In this document: positions 8,595 to 17,866 of the stretch, one piece after another
Position numbering within the stretch: position 1 is the stretch's first letter
Layout of the letters: every line of letters starts with the position of its first letter
Origin: B1 sp964355075
GTDB taxonomy: Bacteria; Bacteroidota; Bacteroidia; UKL13-3
Reading direction: 5' to 3'
DNA length: 64,000 nt
Assembly: GCA_964355075.1 (NCBI GenBank)
Contig: CAYHCF010000003.1
Location: 62,001 to 126,000, forward strand
Program-made: the position numbers and the translations under genes
Notes under the pieces: generated by a model
Database searches by the model: none
Told to the model about the DNA's origin: nothing
The model's input: the letters and a program-made list of their open reading frames with translations, nothing else

Positions 8595-11500
8595 ATGAAA
8601 CCATTATTTACACGTTTGAGTTTATTTAGCTTGCTTTGGCTTTCTGCCTTTGCAGGTTTTGGCCAATCTCTGGCAGTGGATGTTGCTCCAAGAGTAATCT
8701 GTTTGGGAGGAGCAGCTCAGATAACAGCCCTACTCAATGGAGTTAACGCCTCAGACATTATCTCTTGCACCATTTATCCGGGTACTGGAGATTCAATTGT
8801 GTTAAACACCGGAACTCCGGTTACCACCTCATCAAATTTTCAATACATTGCAGCTGGTGTTTACAATGTACGGATTGTAATTACCCTGAAAGGTCATATT
8901 CCCATTGAAAACAACCTGTGGGATACCGTATATAACCTGCCTGTTTCAAATTTCAGTTTAACCACATTGGATAGTCAGTGTTTTACCAATAATTATTATG
9001 GTTATTTAAATAGTTCCGCGCAGGGGGCTTTTCCGAGTTTGCCGCTTTCAGGCTCTTATTTAGCTTACGGTGACGGAGACAGCGCCGTATTGGGTGCAAC
9101 CGGAAGTGCTTATCATAATTTTACGATTGGGAATTCCCTGTTTTTTACCTCTGTAAAAACCACGGATGTGGGAGGTTGTTATTCAAAAGTATTCAAAACA
9201 ACTTATGTTGCTCCCGATTTAAATGCACATTTCCAGGTAAACGGAATACCCAAGTGTGATACTTCCTGTTATATCTTTAATAATTTAACACCTTTATCCG
9301 CTTCAAATTTTGCCTGGTTTAAATGGTATTTTGACGATGGAACTTACTATTTTTCATCCAGCCCTGTGGTACCGGCAGATATTGCACATTGGGGAACCTT
9401 CACCCATTGTTATACCAAGAACGGTGTGTTTAACCCAAGTTTGGTGGTGAAGCATAAAAAGTATAATTGTATCGACAGGTTTGTTTACTCTCAATCGGGA
9501 AGTCAATTACCTGAAAATATTGTTTTGAGGTATGATATCCGAAGCCGGAGAACCACCCAAAATGATACCATTGCGGATAGTGTTTGTAACGATAACCTGA
9601 ATGTTGCCAGCCTTTGTTTATATAATATGTATCCTTTACAAGGTATCAATACGCCTATTCAGATTTTGTGGGATTTCGCTGATCCAAATGCAAATCCGCC
9701 GGGTTCAGATAAAAAATTAAATGAAACAACTCCTTGTTATAAATATCAGGGTATGGGTCAATATTTCCCGACCTTGCGCATTGGTTGTCCGGGTAAACCG
9801 CCTAAACTGGTTAATTTCTGGTCGAGAATTGATACGGCTAAGCTGAGCGATTCGCAATATGTACCGCCACCTATCACCAATCCGATCTTGTACACGGTTA
9901 ATGGTTATTTGTTTCAACCCAACGATCAGATTTCTCAATACCGTCAGATTTATGCAACACTTCCTGGTACGGTGATCGTTACCGCTGCGGATGGATCTAC
10001 CGAAATATTTACTGTTCCGGGTCATTTGATGGCAAACGGAGATATGATTAGATTTAGTGATACCGGATCGGTAACGGGATTAAGACTCTACAATGATTAT
10101 TATATCATTACTGCAACAACCAATACTTTCCAATTAGCCCTTACGAAAAACGGCTTACCCGTCAATATTGGGACATTAATTACACCTTTTGTTACCCCAT
10201 TGTTCTCAAGACTTGATCCTGTTCTTTTTGATAGCATTGTGAGGTATTGGAAATGGTTTAACGATGATGTAGATAAGATAAATTATCGTAAAAAGAGAGC
10301 CGATCTGCAGGGATTTGGTGTAAATATTATGGGACCAAAAGTTCAGGTGGAAGATCCTCCGGTTCCGGTTCTAATGAAAAAATATTTGAAGATGCAATGT
10401 GGTCCTGATTTGCCGGTTGAGTTTACCAATGCCACCAATCTGTACCAATCCAATAACCTGTTTATCAGATGGGATTTTGCCGATGATTATGCACCTAAAT
10501 GTACCTCGTACTCTGTTCCGGATCCAGGTAAACCACCGGGATATCCGGGTGGTTGCAATGGTTGTGAGCCTTATACCACCGCAAACGATATGTTTAACCG
10601 CACCTTGGGTCGCTTTATTGTAAATGGGGTGATTTATCCGGGAAGAGTAAATTGTAATTTCTCACATGATACCTTACCCATTCACCAATATGAAAAATGG
10701 ACAAATGTGTTGAGATGGTATAAATACGGGCATGATTTCCCTCCATTTGATACGGTAGGTTGGACCAAAGATTACTCAATAACTACTAAAAAACATGTAC
10801 CCCCACAGGATACTTTAAATTGGGGAAAACCCATATTTTCTGCAGGACCCACAGCAGTTAGAATTGATACCATACCCGGTATCTGGCCTGCTGATATGAA
10901 TCCGAACAGAACGATTACCTTAACCAATGATATTCCGGATCCGATCGGGGTAAAAAAAGGATATTGGAATGCAGTTATTGGTTCAGGTCACGTAATTGAT
11001 ACCTCTAACTTTATATCCCCGAACGATTTGTCGAAATTACCTAATGGGACGCTAAGAAGGTACAGGGGAAATACCCCAACCGGCTTAACGGGTCATCCTA
11101 CTTTGTATGATTACTTCTTTCAACGAGCAGTTGAAAAATGTTATACGGTTAGTTTGAATATGAAGGATAGTTTTAATAACCAATCCGACGATCCCTATAA
11201 GGAATTTACACGTATTGATATGGTTAGCGGAAAAATTGTAATCCAACAGTATAGTACACGGGTAGGAAAACCCCCTGTGATCAATTCAAGTGATACTTTC
11301 TCCTATACCAGCACGCCTCCTTCCATTGTGAACGATACCTTAATTTATAACTATAAACCTTATCCGGTTTATACCGAACCGGGCACGGGTATTAAGTATA
11401 TCCTGAGAAGGAATGATGAGTTTTTTGTTGATTATTTTGATTGTGGAAAAACTGCAACCATCCAATTACCGCTAACCGGTATTGATGCACTTGGATTGGG

Positions 11501-14500
11501 ATTTAGCGGTAAAATGTGTCCCGGTTTATTTAATGGTATTAGCGGAGGTAATCCAAAAATCCATTTTGATAATTCAGGATTTGTGGATGAAGCTCAACAA
11601 GTTAAAGCTCCGGGAACTTTACCTGCCTGTAACCAGCGGACTTACTTGTTATTTAACTACGACTCTATGTTAGACCGACATGACAATACTCCTTGTGCTT
11701 TGGATGGTTTTGTGGATTACCAGGGCAAATCGCCATTAACCGGAACTACTGTAACTCCGGGTGGAAAGACTTTCCCATTGTTTTATTTACAGTCCAATTT
11801 CCCTGCACCTCCACCTACACATTGGTCGAGTGCTAGTGGAGCCATTAACTATACCCATTATAATCCTTCGCTTACCGCACCTCAGCAGTATTCTCCTATG
11901 CCTTTCGACAGAAGAGGTTTTACAACGGTGGGTGTAATAGCAGGTACCGGTTGTGCAACTTTTGCCTGTACGGATCCAGCCTGTTTGTCGGACACGGTTT
12001 GGTATCATAATTTCATGCAGTTTATTACCCTGGATGCATCTTTTACCTATCATCTGGCCGGTGGATACCCTGCATATGGTAATCCTTCGAGGTTGCCAAG
12101 CAATGATTATCTGTATGATACTACAAAAACCTTCTTTGCAAATAACCCTGCGCCTCCTCCACCTATTGTATATATTCAAAATGGTGCTTACAGGGAGCCA
12201 TGGAGCCGCTTATATGGTAAGGGAGATATCGTGGAAGTGGTACCTTATACCCCTATCCAGGATTATGTATTAGCCGATATTTGGGATTGGGGTGATGGAA
12301 TAGTTACCATTGACTCTTTTTATACCAATATCGAGGACACCTTTGTTCATCTGGATCCGATAAACTTCCCGAACGACAGTTCGTTCTTTGAAAAGAGAAC
12401 CTATCCAAAAAATCGTATACGTTATGAGTTTAATACAGAAACCTTCCCATGGACTATTATCAGTCAAACCATACCATATCCAATGGGAGTTCATGTGAAC
12501 AGCTCCTTCTATTTTGATACCATCTGGCAATGTCAGGATAATATTCATGCTTTATTACCGCAAAGTGTTACGAGGGTAAATGTGCTCATTGATACGGCGT
12601 TTTTCCTCAAACCGGTCCAGCACCGATATGTCAAATCATCGTGGGAAATGCTTGCAGGACCCGGTAGTCCTGTTCGTAAAAATGAAATTACGCTCATTCA
12701 GCACAATGTAATGACTACAACCAAGTGTGCCAATACAGCCGGTCGTTATATTGTTATTGGCGTAATGGATACTTTCTTAACCTGGAATAAATATGATGAC
12801 TTTGGAAACCGTATTTTGAGTCAGGACAATGTGTTATGTGTGGGAGAAGAACTAAACTTTTATGATTCCATACGCTATTGGTTCCCATTCTCAAATGGTA
12901 CGCATAATCCATCCAGACCTCTTTTACCGGGTATGTATCCATTATTATTTGGTAATAATGGTTCTGTAACCTGGGGTTCGAATATGCATGGTACGGGAAT
13001 GTCGGGATGGCCAATGGATACCATTAAGACCTTCGTTAATTTTACCAAGTTTTATTCTGTATTGGGTTCCGGGCCAAGCTCATGTCCATATGGATGGCAA
13101 GATTATACCCAGGCAATTGGTGGAATTCCATTTAACTTCTGTATTAAGATAGATACGGTATTTTATGAAAGAGTTCTTTGGGATTGGGAATCAGATGGTG
13201 TGATTGATTGGGCAGGATGCAATGCCAAACATAAATTTGATAAACCGGGAAGATTTAAGATTTCCATGATTTCGAGAGATACCGTTGGCTACTTTGATAC
13301 TTGTTCCATGCTGATTGATGTGGTTCAACCGATGGCCAAGTTTACCAGTAAAACGTTCTTATTGTGTAGTGATCCAACCATCTTTAATGATTCATCCTAT
13401 GTAATTGAACCTGGAACGGTGCAATCGGGTATTGCCAGCGATCAGGTAAAAGGATTACGCTGGTGGTTTGGTGATATTGGTTACGGTCCCAATGATTTCC
13501 GTTCTACCGTTAAAAATCCGTTCTATCCATATCGAAATAATGGATGGTATAAAGTTCAGGAGGCTATTGTCACCGAACAGGGTTGTGTGGATACCTTCCG
13601 GAAGGATATCTTTATTGCAGGGCCGCGGCCAAGGATTAAGCTCTTAAGCGACACTTTTGGTTGCAATCCATATACAGTGAAGGTATTATGCTATCCGAAT
13701 GATTCGGGTGCGGTAGCCTTAACAGGTTCAACCCAAATATTTTCAGGAAGAAAAGACCATGGATGGGATGTGATTTCAACCAAAAACCCGGATACGATTT
13801 ACATTACCTATAATGCAGAGGGAATTTATTATATATCTGCTATCGGTTACGACAAGTATCCACCTTCCATGGCAACCTGTCCACCGGTATATTTACCGGA
13901 TACGGTGGGGGGCTTTGAAAGGCCGATCCGAATCTTTGTCAAGAATCCGTACAAGGTTCAGTTGGAAACCTCAAAAGAGATAGTATGCGTTGGGGAACAA
14001 TTTAAGATCAGTAATTTATCAAGTTTTGATACCATTACCCGATTCAGAATGTATGCCTTTAGAGCGGATACCATACCAACAGATACCTTGTTCAAGACTA
14101 ACTTTGTGCAGGATACTGCATTTAAATACGTGTTAACTTCACCGGGCTTGTACAGCTTAATATTACACTCCACACGGGTAATACCGGGTTCACCGTATTG
14201 CGAATCATTTGATACGGTTCATGTAACTGCATTGAAGGCGAAAGCTGATTTGCAAATTGACAGCATCGGTGTTCCAAAATACAATGTGTGGAACAGAAGT
14301 GACAGTTCACATGCAAACGGTTATATCTGGAGAATCTATAATCCGGATGGTGGCCTGAGAACTGAATATATTGTACCTGATAACCAATCGCCATTATTCC
14401 ATTTAGGTGTAATTGACTTTAAAAACGATACAGGAATATTCAAAGTTTGTATTGTTGTTGCAACCAGTGGAGTGGATAATTGCAGAGATTCTGTGTGTAA

Positions 14501-14804
14501 GAATATCAGCAACAACTTCATAACCGAAATTACCATACCCAATGTATTTACTCCAAATGGCGATAACATAAACGATTTGTTTAATGTTAAAATCAAAGGG
14601 GAGGAATTATTTGAGTTGAAAATCTGGAATCGTTGGGGTGGAGTGGTATTCGAATCTACCGATGCCAAGGTTCAATGGAATGGTAAAACACATAACAAAG
14701 GAGATGATAATCCGGAGGGAACTTACTACTTTGTATTGAAATACCGTTTAAGGGCGCATGACGAGCAAACTGTAAGAGGATCCATTACGCTGATCAGAGA
14801 TTAG
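8595..14804 (+). CDS. Giant secreted PKD-like protein with CHU_C (type B T9SS) C-terminal domain
   Basis: The product has 2069 residues. A signal peptide of about 24 residues (ending AGFGQ) is followed by many Ig-like/PKD-like beta-sandwich segments, marked by recurring WxFxD or WDxxDG motifs (for example WYFDDGTYYF, WDFADPNA, WDFADDYAPK, WDWGDGIVTI, WDWESDGVID, WWFGDIGYG) and a high content of Asp-Thr. The final ~90 residues form CHU_C: IPNVFTPNGDNIND, IWNRWGG, WNGK, and a terminal GSITLIRD. This C-terminus routes proteins through T9SS, so a surface adhesin or filament is likely; SprB of gliding bacteria is a functional analogue, not a demonstrated homologue. The central region from about residue 600 to 1500 is rich in Pro and Cys and has no clearly recognisable domain. 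A strong terminator follows the stop. Confidence 0.8.
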   Translation: MKPLFTRLSLFSLLWLSAFAGFGQSLAVDVAPRVICLGGAAQITALLNGVNASDIISCTIYPGTGDSIVLNTGTPVTTSSNFQYIAAGVYNVRIVITLKGHIPIENNLWDTVYNLPVSNFSLTTLDSQCFTNNYYGYLNSSAQGAFPSLPLSGSYLAYGDGDSAVLGATGSAYHNFTIGNSLFFTSVKTTDVGGCYSKVFKTTYVAPDLNAHFQVNGIPKCDTSCYIFNNLTPLSASNFAWFKWYFDDGTYYFSSSPVVPADIAHWGTFTHCYTKNGVFNPSLVVKHKKYNCIDRFVYSQSGSQLPENIVLRYDIRSRRTTQNDTIADSVCNDNLNVASLCLYNMYPLQGINTPIQILWDFADPNANPPGSDKKLNETTPCYKYQGMGQYFPTLRIGCPGKPPKLVNFWSRIDTAKLSDSQYVPPPITNPILYTVNGYLFQPNDQISQYRQIYATLPGTVIVTAADGSTEIFTVPGHLMANGDMIRFSDTGSVTGLRLYNDYYIITATTNTFQLALTKNGLPVNIGTLITPFVTPLFSRLDPVLFDSIVRYWKWFNDDVDKINYRKKRADLQGFGVNIMGPKVQVEDPPVPVLMKKYLKMQCGPDLPVEFTNATNLYQSNNLFIRWDFADDYAPKCTSYSVPDPGKPPGYPGGCNGCEPYTTANDMFNRTLGRFIVNGVIYPGRVNCNFSHDTLPIHQYEKWTNVLRWYKYGHDFPPFDTVGWTKDYSITTKKHVPPQDTLNWGKPIFSAGPTAVRIDTIPGIWPADMNPNRTITLTNDIPDPIGVKKGYWNAVIGSGHVIDTSNFISPNDLSKLPNGTLRRYRGNTPTGLTGHPTLYDYFFQRAVEKCYTVSLNMKDSFNNQSDDPYKEFTRIDMVSGKIVIQQYSTRVGKPPVINSSDTFSYTSTPPSIVNDTLIYNYKPYPVYTEPGTGIKYILRRNDEFFVDYFDCGKTATIQLPLTGIDALGLGFSGKMCPGLFNGISGGNPKIHFDNSGFVDEAQQVKAPGTLPACNQRTYLLFNYDSMLDRHDNTPCALDGFVDYQGKSPLTGTTVTPGGKTFPLFYLQSNFPAPPPTHWSSASGAINYTHYNPSLTAPQQYSPMPFDRRGFTTVGVIAGTGCATFACTDPACLSDTVWYHNFMQFITLDASFTYHLAGGYPAYGNPSRLPSNDYLYDTTKTFFANNPAPPPPIVYIQNGAYREPWSRLYGKGDIVEVVPYTPIQDYVLADIWDWGDGIVTIDSFYTNIEDTFVHLDPINFPNDSSFFEKRTYPKNRIRYEFNTETFPWTIISQTIPYPMGVHVNSSFYFDTIWQCQDNIHALLPQSVTRVNVLIDTAFFLKPVQHRYVKSSWEMLAGPGSPVRKNEITLIQHNVMTTTKCANTAGRYIVIGVMDTFLTWNKYDDFGNRILSQDNVLCVGEELNFYDSIRYWFPFSNGTHNPSRPLLPGMYPLLFGNNGSVTWGSNMHGTGMSGWPMDTIKTFVNFTKFYSVLGSGPSSCPYGWQDYTQAIGGIPFNFCIKIDTVFYERVLWDWESDGVIDWAGCNAKHKFDKPGRFKISMISRDTVGYFDTCSMLIDVVQPMAKFTSKTFLLCSDPTIFNDSSYVIEPGTVQSGIASDQVKGLRWWFGDIGYGPNDFRSTVKNPFYPYRNNGWYKVQEAIVTEQGCVDTFRKDIFIAGPRPRIKLLSDTFGCNPYTVKVLCYPNDSGAVALTGSTQIFSGRKDHGWDVISTKNPDTIYITYNAEGIYYISAIGYDKYPPSMATCPPVYLPDTVGGFERPIRIFVKNPYKVQLETSKEIVCVGEQFKISNLSSFDTITRFRMYAFRADTIPTDTLFKTNFVQDTAFKYVLTSPGLYSLILHSTRVIPGSPYCESFDTVHVTALKAKADLQIDSIGVPKYNVWNRSDSSHANGYIWRIYNPDGGLRTEYIVPDNQSPLFHLGVIDFKNDTGIFKVCIVVATSGVDNCRDSVCKNISNNFITEITIPNVFTPNGDNINDLFNVKIKGEELFELKIWNRWGGVVFESTDAKVQWNGKTHNKGDDNPEGTYYFVLKYRLRAHDEQTVRGSITLIRD

Positions 14805-14824
14805 TGGACTGATTCCATCATAAT

Positions 14825-14863
14825 AAAGGCGGCTTCAAATTAAATTTTGAAGCCGCCTTTTTT
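14825..14863 (+). terminator. Strong intrinsic terminator after the giant CHU_C protein gene
   Basis: A perfect 15-bp stem (14825-14839 with 14846-14860) contains the GGCGGCTTC/GAAGCCGCC core, has a 6-base loop and ends in a T run. It lies 20 bases after the stop codon. Confidence 0.9.
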
Positions 14864-14915
14864 GTATCCTGAATTCAACTTGTTTCTTTGTTGCTTAGTA
14901 GCCATAAAAGATATA

Positions 14916-14980
14916 GCCACGAAGACGCTAAGACGCAAAGAAATGTATTCAAATTCTTCGCGCCTTCCCGCCTTAGTGGC
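14916..14980. repeat. Imperfect inverted repeat of the AAGNCGC family, copy 1
   Basis: Two 25-base arms (14916-14940 and 14956-14980) are imperfect reverse complements beginning GCCAC and ending GTGGC, with internal AAGACGC/GGCGGGAAGG-type repeats. A related element is at 43167-43224. It lies in a non-coding gap between a terminator and the convergent gene at 15040 and looks like a REP-like dispersed intergenic element. Confidence 0.6.
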
Positions 14981-15039
14981 AAGAAAAAAAATTGAATATT
15001 TACGCAGAATCTTAGTAGCCTACAATTGATAAATTACGA

Positions 15040-15939
15040 TCAATGATGACGGCGCTTAATCATTTGTTCCAGTTCATGAACCAGTTCATGGTCGTTTTGC
15101 CATTGGTATAAGTGCTTCAGCTCATTAAAAATTCTTAAACCCTCGTCTCTGTCGGCGGCATTATTAAGCCTGTCAACCGCTTTGGCATATTCTACCACAT
15201 TTTCATTAAAAAGGTCATTTACAAAGGCAATCTTTTTGTTGAGATTAATGGCAGCCTTAATATTAGCTATCGGTGCCTCAATCGTTTTATGCACAAATGG
15301 AATGGGATCGGGTTGAATTTTTTGAGCGAATTTTTCATTGTAACTAATTTCCTTTCCAACCACTATTGCGTTTAAAGGAACCGCTTTGGGTCCCTCAACA
15401 GGAGGCAATACCGTGTACTGAATGCGTTTGTTTTCAACAATTTTATCGACCATAAACTCAGCAACAGGTTCTGTGTATTCGGGTTTGGCTTCATGTTTTT
15501 CTTCCATAACCTGATCGTTCTTTTCAATGTCGATGGCAAAAAACTCAGTTTTCTGTTCAAGGGTATCAAGCGTTTCCAGATTATTACTTCCCCAGTCGAG
15601 CACTTCCTTAAAACTTTCCGACACCACGAAAGAATTCTCTGAAATGAATGATTCCGGTGAATGTTCAGTTATTAAGTCCAGTGGCAAATGTCCAGGAAAA
15701 GGGTCCGGCTCCTTTTGAGGTTCGTTAAATACAGGTATTTTTGAGAATGTTTTTTCGGCATTCTGATCTGATTCGGACTTCAGTTTTAGCAAGAGTTCGT
15801 ATAAATCAAGGCATTGCTTTTTGAGTATTTCCTTTTCAATTGATTGCAAAGCCTCGCTGGGATTTAATAATTCCGAGATATTTTGATTAATATCTTCTGC
15901 TTTTGATTTTATTTTGCTTATTAATTGTAAGGAATTCAT
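15040..15939 (-). CDS. Hypothetical protein, helical N- and C-terminal segments with acidic linker
   Basis: I do not recognise this 299-residue protein. It has no signal peptide or membrane segment, so it is probably cytoplasmic. Residues 1-65 are predicted helical (SKIKSKAEDINQNISELLN, then an EKEILKKQCLDLYELLLKLK stretch) and could form a coiled coil. Residues 70-215 are rich in Glu, Pro and Val and probably disordered. Residues 228-299 form a compact-looking helical end with KIAFVNDLFNENVVEYAKAV, LNNAADRDEGLRIFNELK and a terminal RRHH. The KIAFVNDLF end resembles a C-terminal segment I associate with uncharacterised Bacteroidota proteins. It is divergent from tdk across about 100 bases. 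Confidence 0.6.
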   Translation of the reverse strand: MNSLQLISKIKSKAEDINQNISELLNPSEALQSIEKEILKKQCLDLYELLLKLKSESDQNAEKTFSKIPVFNEPQKEPDPFPGHLPLDLITEHSPESFISENSFVVSESFKEVLDWGSNNLETLDTLEQKTEFFAIDIEKNDQVMEEKHEAKPEYTEPVAEFMVDKIVENKRIQYTVLPPVEGPKAVPLNAIVVGKEISYNEKFAQKIQPDPIPFVHKTIEAPIANIKAAINLNKKIAFVNDLFNENVVEYAKAVDRLNNAADRDEGLRIFNELKHLYQWQNDHELVHELEQMIKRRHH

Positions 15940-16039
15940 AGCTATACAGTTTATTTTTACAAATTTTAGGATTCTTAGGAAAGATTAATCAACAATTTTC
16001 GATATTGTAACGCTTTGTAGGATAGAATAAAGAACACCC

Positions 16040-16636
16040 ATGATTGATGAAATGTTTACAGAACGCCGAAATAATCCTCACCAGAGAAAAGGCTGGATTG
16101 AAGTGGTTTGTGGCTCCATGTTTTCCGGAAAAACAGAGGAATTGATCAGAAGGGTTAAGCGGGCAAAAATTGCAAATCAGAAAATTGAAATTTTTAAGCC
16201 GGCTCTTGATACCCGTTATGATGAGATAAATGTTGTTTCTCATGATGAAAATGCCGTACCCAGTACGCCGGTAAGTTCCTCGCTTAACATATTGTTGATG
16301 GCAAATGATGCCACGGTTGTTGGAATTGACGAGGCCCAATTCTTTGATGACCAATTGGTTTATGTTTGTGAAAAACTGGCAGATCAGGGGATAAGGGTAA
16401 TTGTTGCCGGTCTGGATATGGATTATCTTGGAAAGCCTTTCGGCCCCATGCCGCAATTGATGGCAGTGGCTGAATATGTTACAAAGGTTCATGCAATCTG
16501 TGTGGGTTGTGGTGATTTGGCTACGCATACCTTTAGAAAAGTACATAACGATTCACTGATTATGCTCGGCGAAAAGGATACCTATGATGCCAGATGTCGT
16601 TCTTGTTTTCATAAAGGAATGCAAAACAGAGGATGA
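16040..16636 (+). CDS. tdk: Thymidine kinase
   Basis: This 198-residue type II thymidine kinase phosphorylates thymidine (and deoxyuridine) with ATP in pyrimidine salvage in the cytoplasm. The P-loop GSMFSGKT is at residues 25-32, the Walker-B-like VVGIDEAQFF is in the middle, and a zinc site is formed by CVGCGD and CRSC pairs. Length and motif order match the family. The ATG at 16040 is used; a second Met four codons on is possible. Its stop overlaps the start of the next gene (ATGA), so tdk is probably co-transcribed with the two glycosyltransferase genes, although no functional link is apparent. Confidence 0.95.
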   Translation: MIDEMFTERRNNPHQRKGWIEVVCGSMFSGKTEELIRRVKRAKIANQKIEIFKPALDTRYDEINVVSHDENAVPSTPVSSSLNILLMANDATVVGIDEAQFFDDQLVYVCEKLADQGIRVIVAGLDMDYLGKPFGPMPQLMAVAEYVTKVHAICVGCGDLATHTFRKVHNDSLIMLGEKDTYDARCRSCFHKGMQNRG

Positions 16637-17865
16637 GCGATAAAAATTTTGACATTATCATTTATTCATTAACCCGCTGGGATTATCCAATGGTGGGGTC
16701 TTCAATGGCTTTTGCCAAAGAGTATAGCATAAATCACCGTGTGTTTTTTATTGACAGGCCATACTCCATCAAGGATCTTTTCACAAACTTCCGTTCTTAT
16801 GATTTGAAAAAGAGGTTAAAAGCAATCTTGTTCAGGAAAAATCCATATATAAAAGTGGAAACAGGCTACTCTTCCTTTATCGTGGCTATTCCGGGTATTA
16901 GTTTGCCCTTAAATTTTCTTCCGAAGGGATTTATTTTCAATTTTTTTAATATCTATAATCGTTGGGTTGTTAAATCCTGTATCAAAAAACTGATTAAGAC
17001 CTATAGCATAAAAAACTATATTTATTTTAATCATTTTAATCCGATTATTCTTCCGGTTTTAAGGTATATAAAACCACTTCCTTTGGCCAATATTTATTAT
17101 ATTACCAATGATATCAGTCATGCAAAATATATTTCACGTCATGGTGTTGATGCAGAAGAGAAGGCATTGAAAAGGGCAGATCTTATTTTTGTCAATTCAA
17201 AATTCCAGTTCAAAAAACTGATTTCACAGCAATCAAATGTACATTATATTCCCAATGCGGTGGATTATGAATTATTTGAAGCTGCCGAAAAAAGTGGACT
17301 GGAGAAACCATTTGATTTGGCAAATATTGGAGACACCAAAGTAATTATGTTTTGTGGATACCTGAGTTCAGTCAGGATTGATTATCCCTTACTGAAGATG
17401 GTTTGCGAAACCTATCATCAGTATCTCGTAATCATTGTTGGAACCTATGAAGAGTCTGATTTAATAAAATACAACCTCGAACAAATCAATAACCTCCTGA
17501 TATTGGGTAACAGGAGATATGAATCAATCCCGTCCTATATCAATGCTGCTCACGTAACCATCATACCATATTTGCGTAATGATTTGAACAAAAGTGTATA
17601 TCCGCTAAAATTAAATGAATACCTTGCAATGGGCAAACCTGTTGTAACCACAAATTTTAGTTCAGATCTGGAAGGGTTCTCCGACATTATTTATATATCC
17701 AATTCCTATGATTCCTTTATTGACAATATACAATATGCCATTGAAGCAGATAATGACAATTTAAAAGAAGCCAGAAAAGACATTGCTGCAAAAAATACCT
17801 GGAAAAAGCGCGTTCAGCATATGGAGGATATTTTTATCAACCATTTAAGCCAGAAAAACTCATAA
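16633..17865 (+). CDS. GT4-type glycosyltransferase, first of a tandem paralogous pair
   Basis: The protein has 410 residues and no signal peptide or clear membrane helix. The C-terminal half carries a GT-B nucleotide-sugar binding region: IPNAVDYELFE, VIMFCGYLSSVRIDY, LLILGNRRYESIPSYI, VTIIPYLRND, and YPLKLNEYLAMGKPVVTT, with the Glu of the EYLA motif typical of retaining GT4 enzymes. The N-terminus (DIIIYSLTRWDYPMVG, RVFFIDRPYSIKD) is shared almost motif for motif with the next gene. Similar proteins act on cell-surface polysaccharides or glycolipids; donor and acceptor cannot be told from sequence. It overlaps tdk by 4 bases and is separated from the second copy by one base. Confidence 0.8.
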   Translation: MSDKNFDIIIYSLTRWDYPMVGSSMAFAKEYSINHRVFFIDRPYSIKDLFTNFRSYDLKKRLKAILFRKNPYIKVETGYSSFIVAIPGISLPLNFLPKGFIFNFFNIYNRWVVKSCIKKLIKTYSIKNYIYFNHFNPIILPVLRYIKPLPLANIYYITNDISHAKYISRHGVDAEEKALKRADLIFVNSKFQFKKLISQQSNVHYIPNAVDYELFEAAEKSGLEKPFDLANIGDTKVIMFCGYLSSVRIDYPLLKMVCETYHQYLVIIVGTYEESDLIKYNLEQINNLLILGNRRYESIPSYINAAHVTIIPYLRNDLNKSVYPLKLNEYLAMGKPVVTTNFSSDLEGFSDIIYISNSYDSFIDNIQYAIEADNDNLKEARKDIAAKNTWKKRVQHMEDIFINHLSQKNS

Positions 17866-17866
17866 C

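Noticed and set aside
11787..12273. Overlapping 130- and 106-codon frames inside the giant PKD-like protein gene
   Set aside because: Both are out-of-frame readings of one long real gene and have low-complexity translations.
15989..16546. A 185-codon open frame on the minus strand across thymidine kinase
   Set aside because: It lies almost wholly antisense to tdk, whose motifs are clear, and its translation has no recognisable domain.
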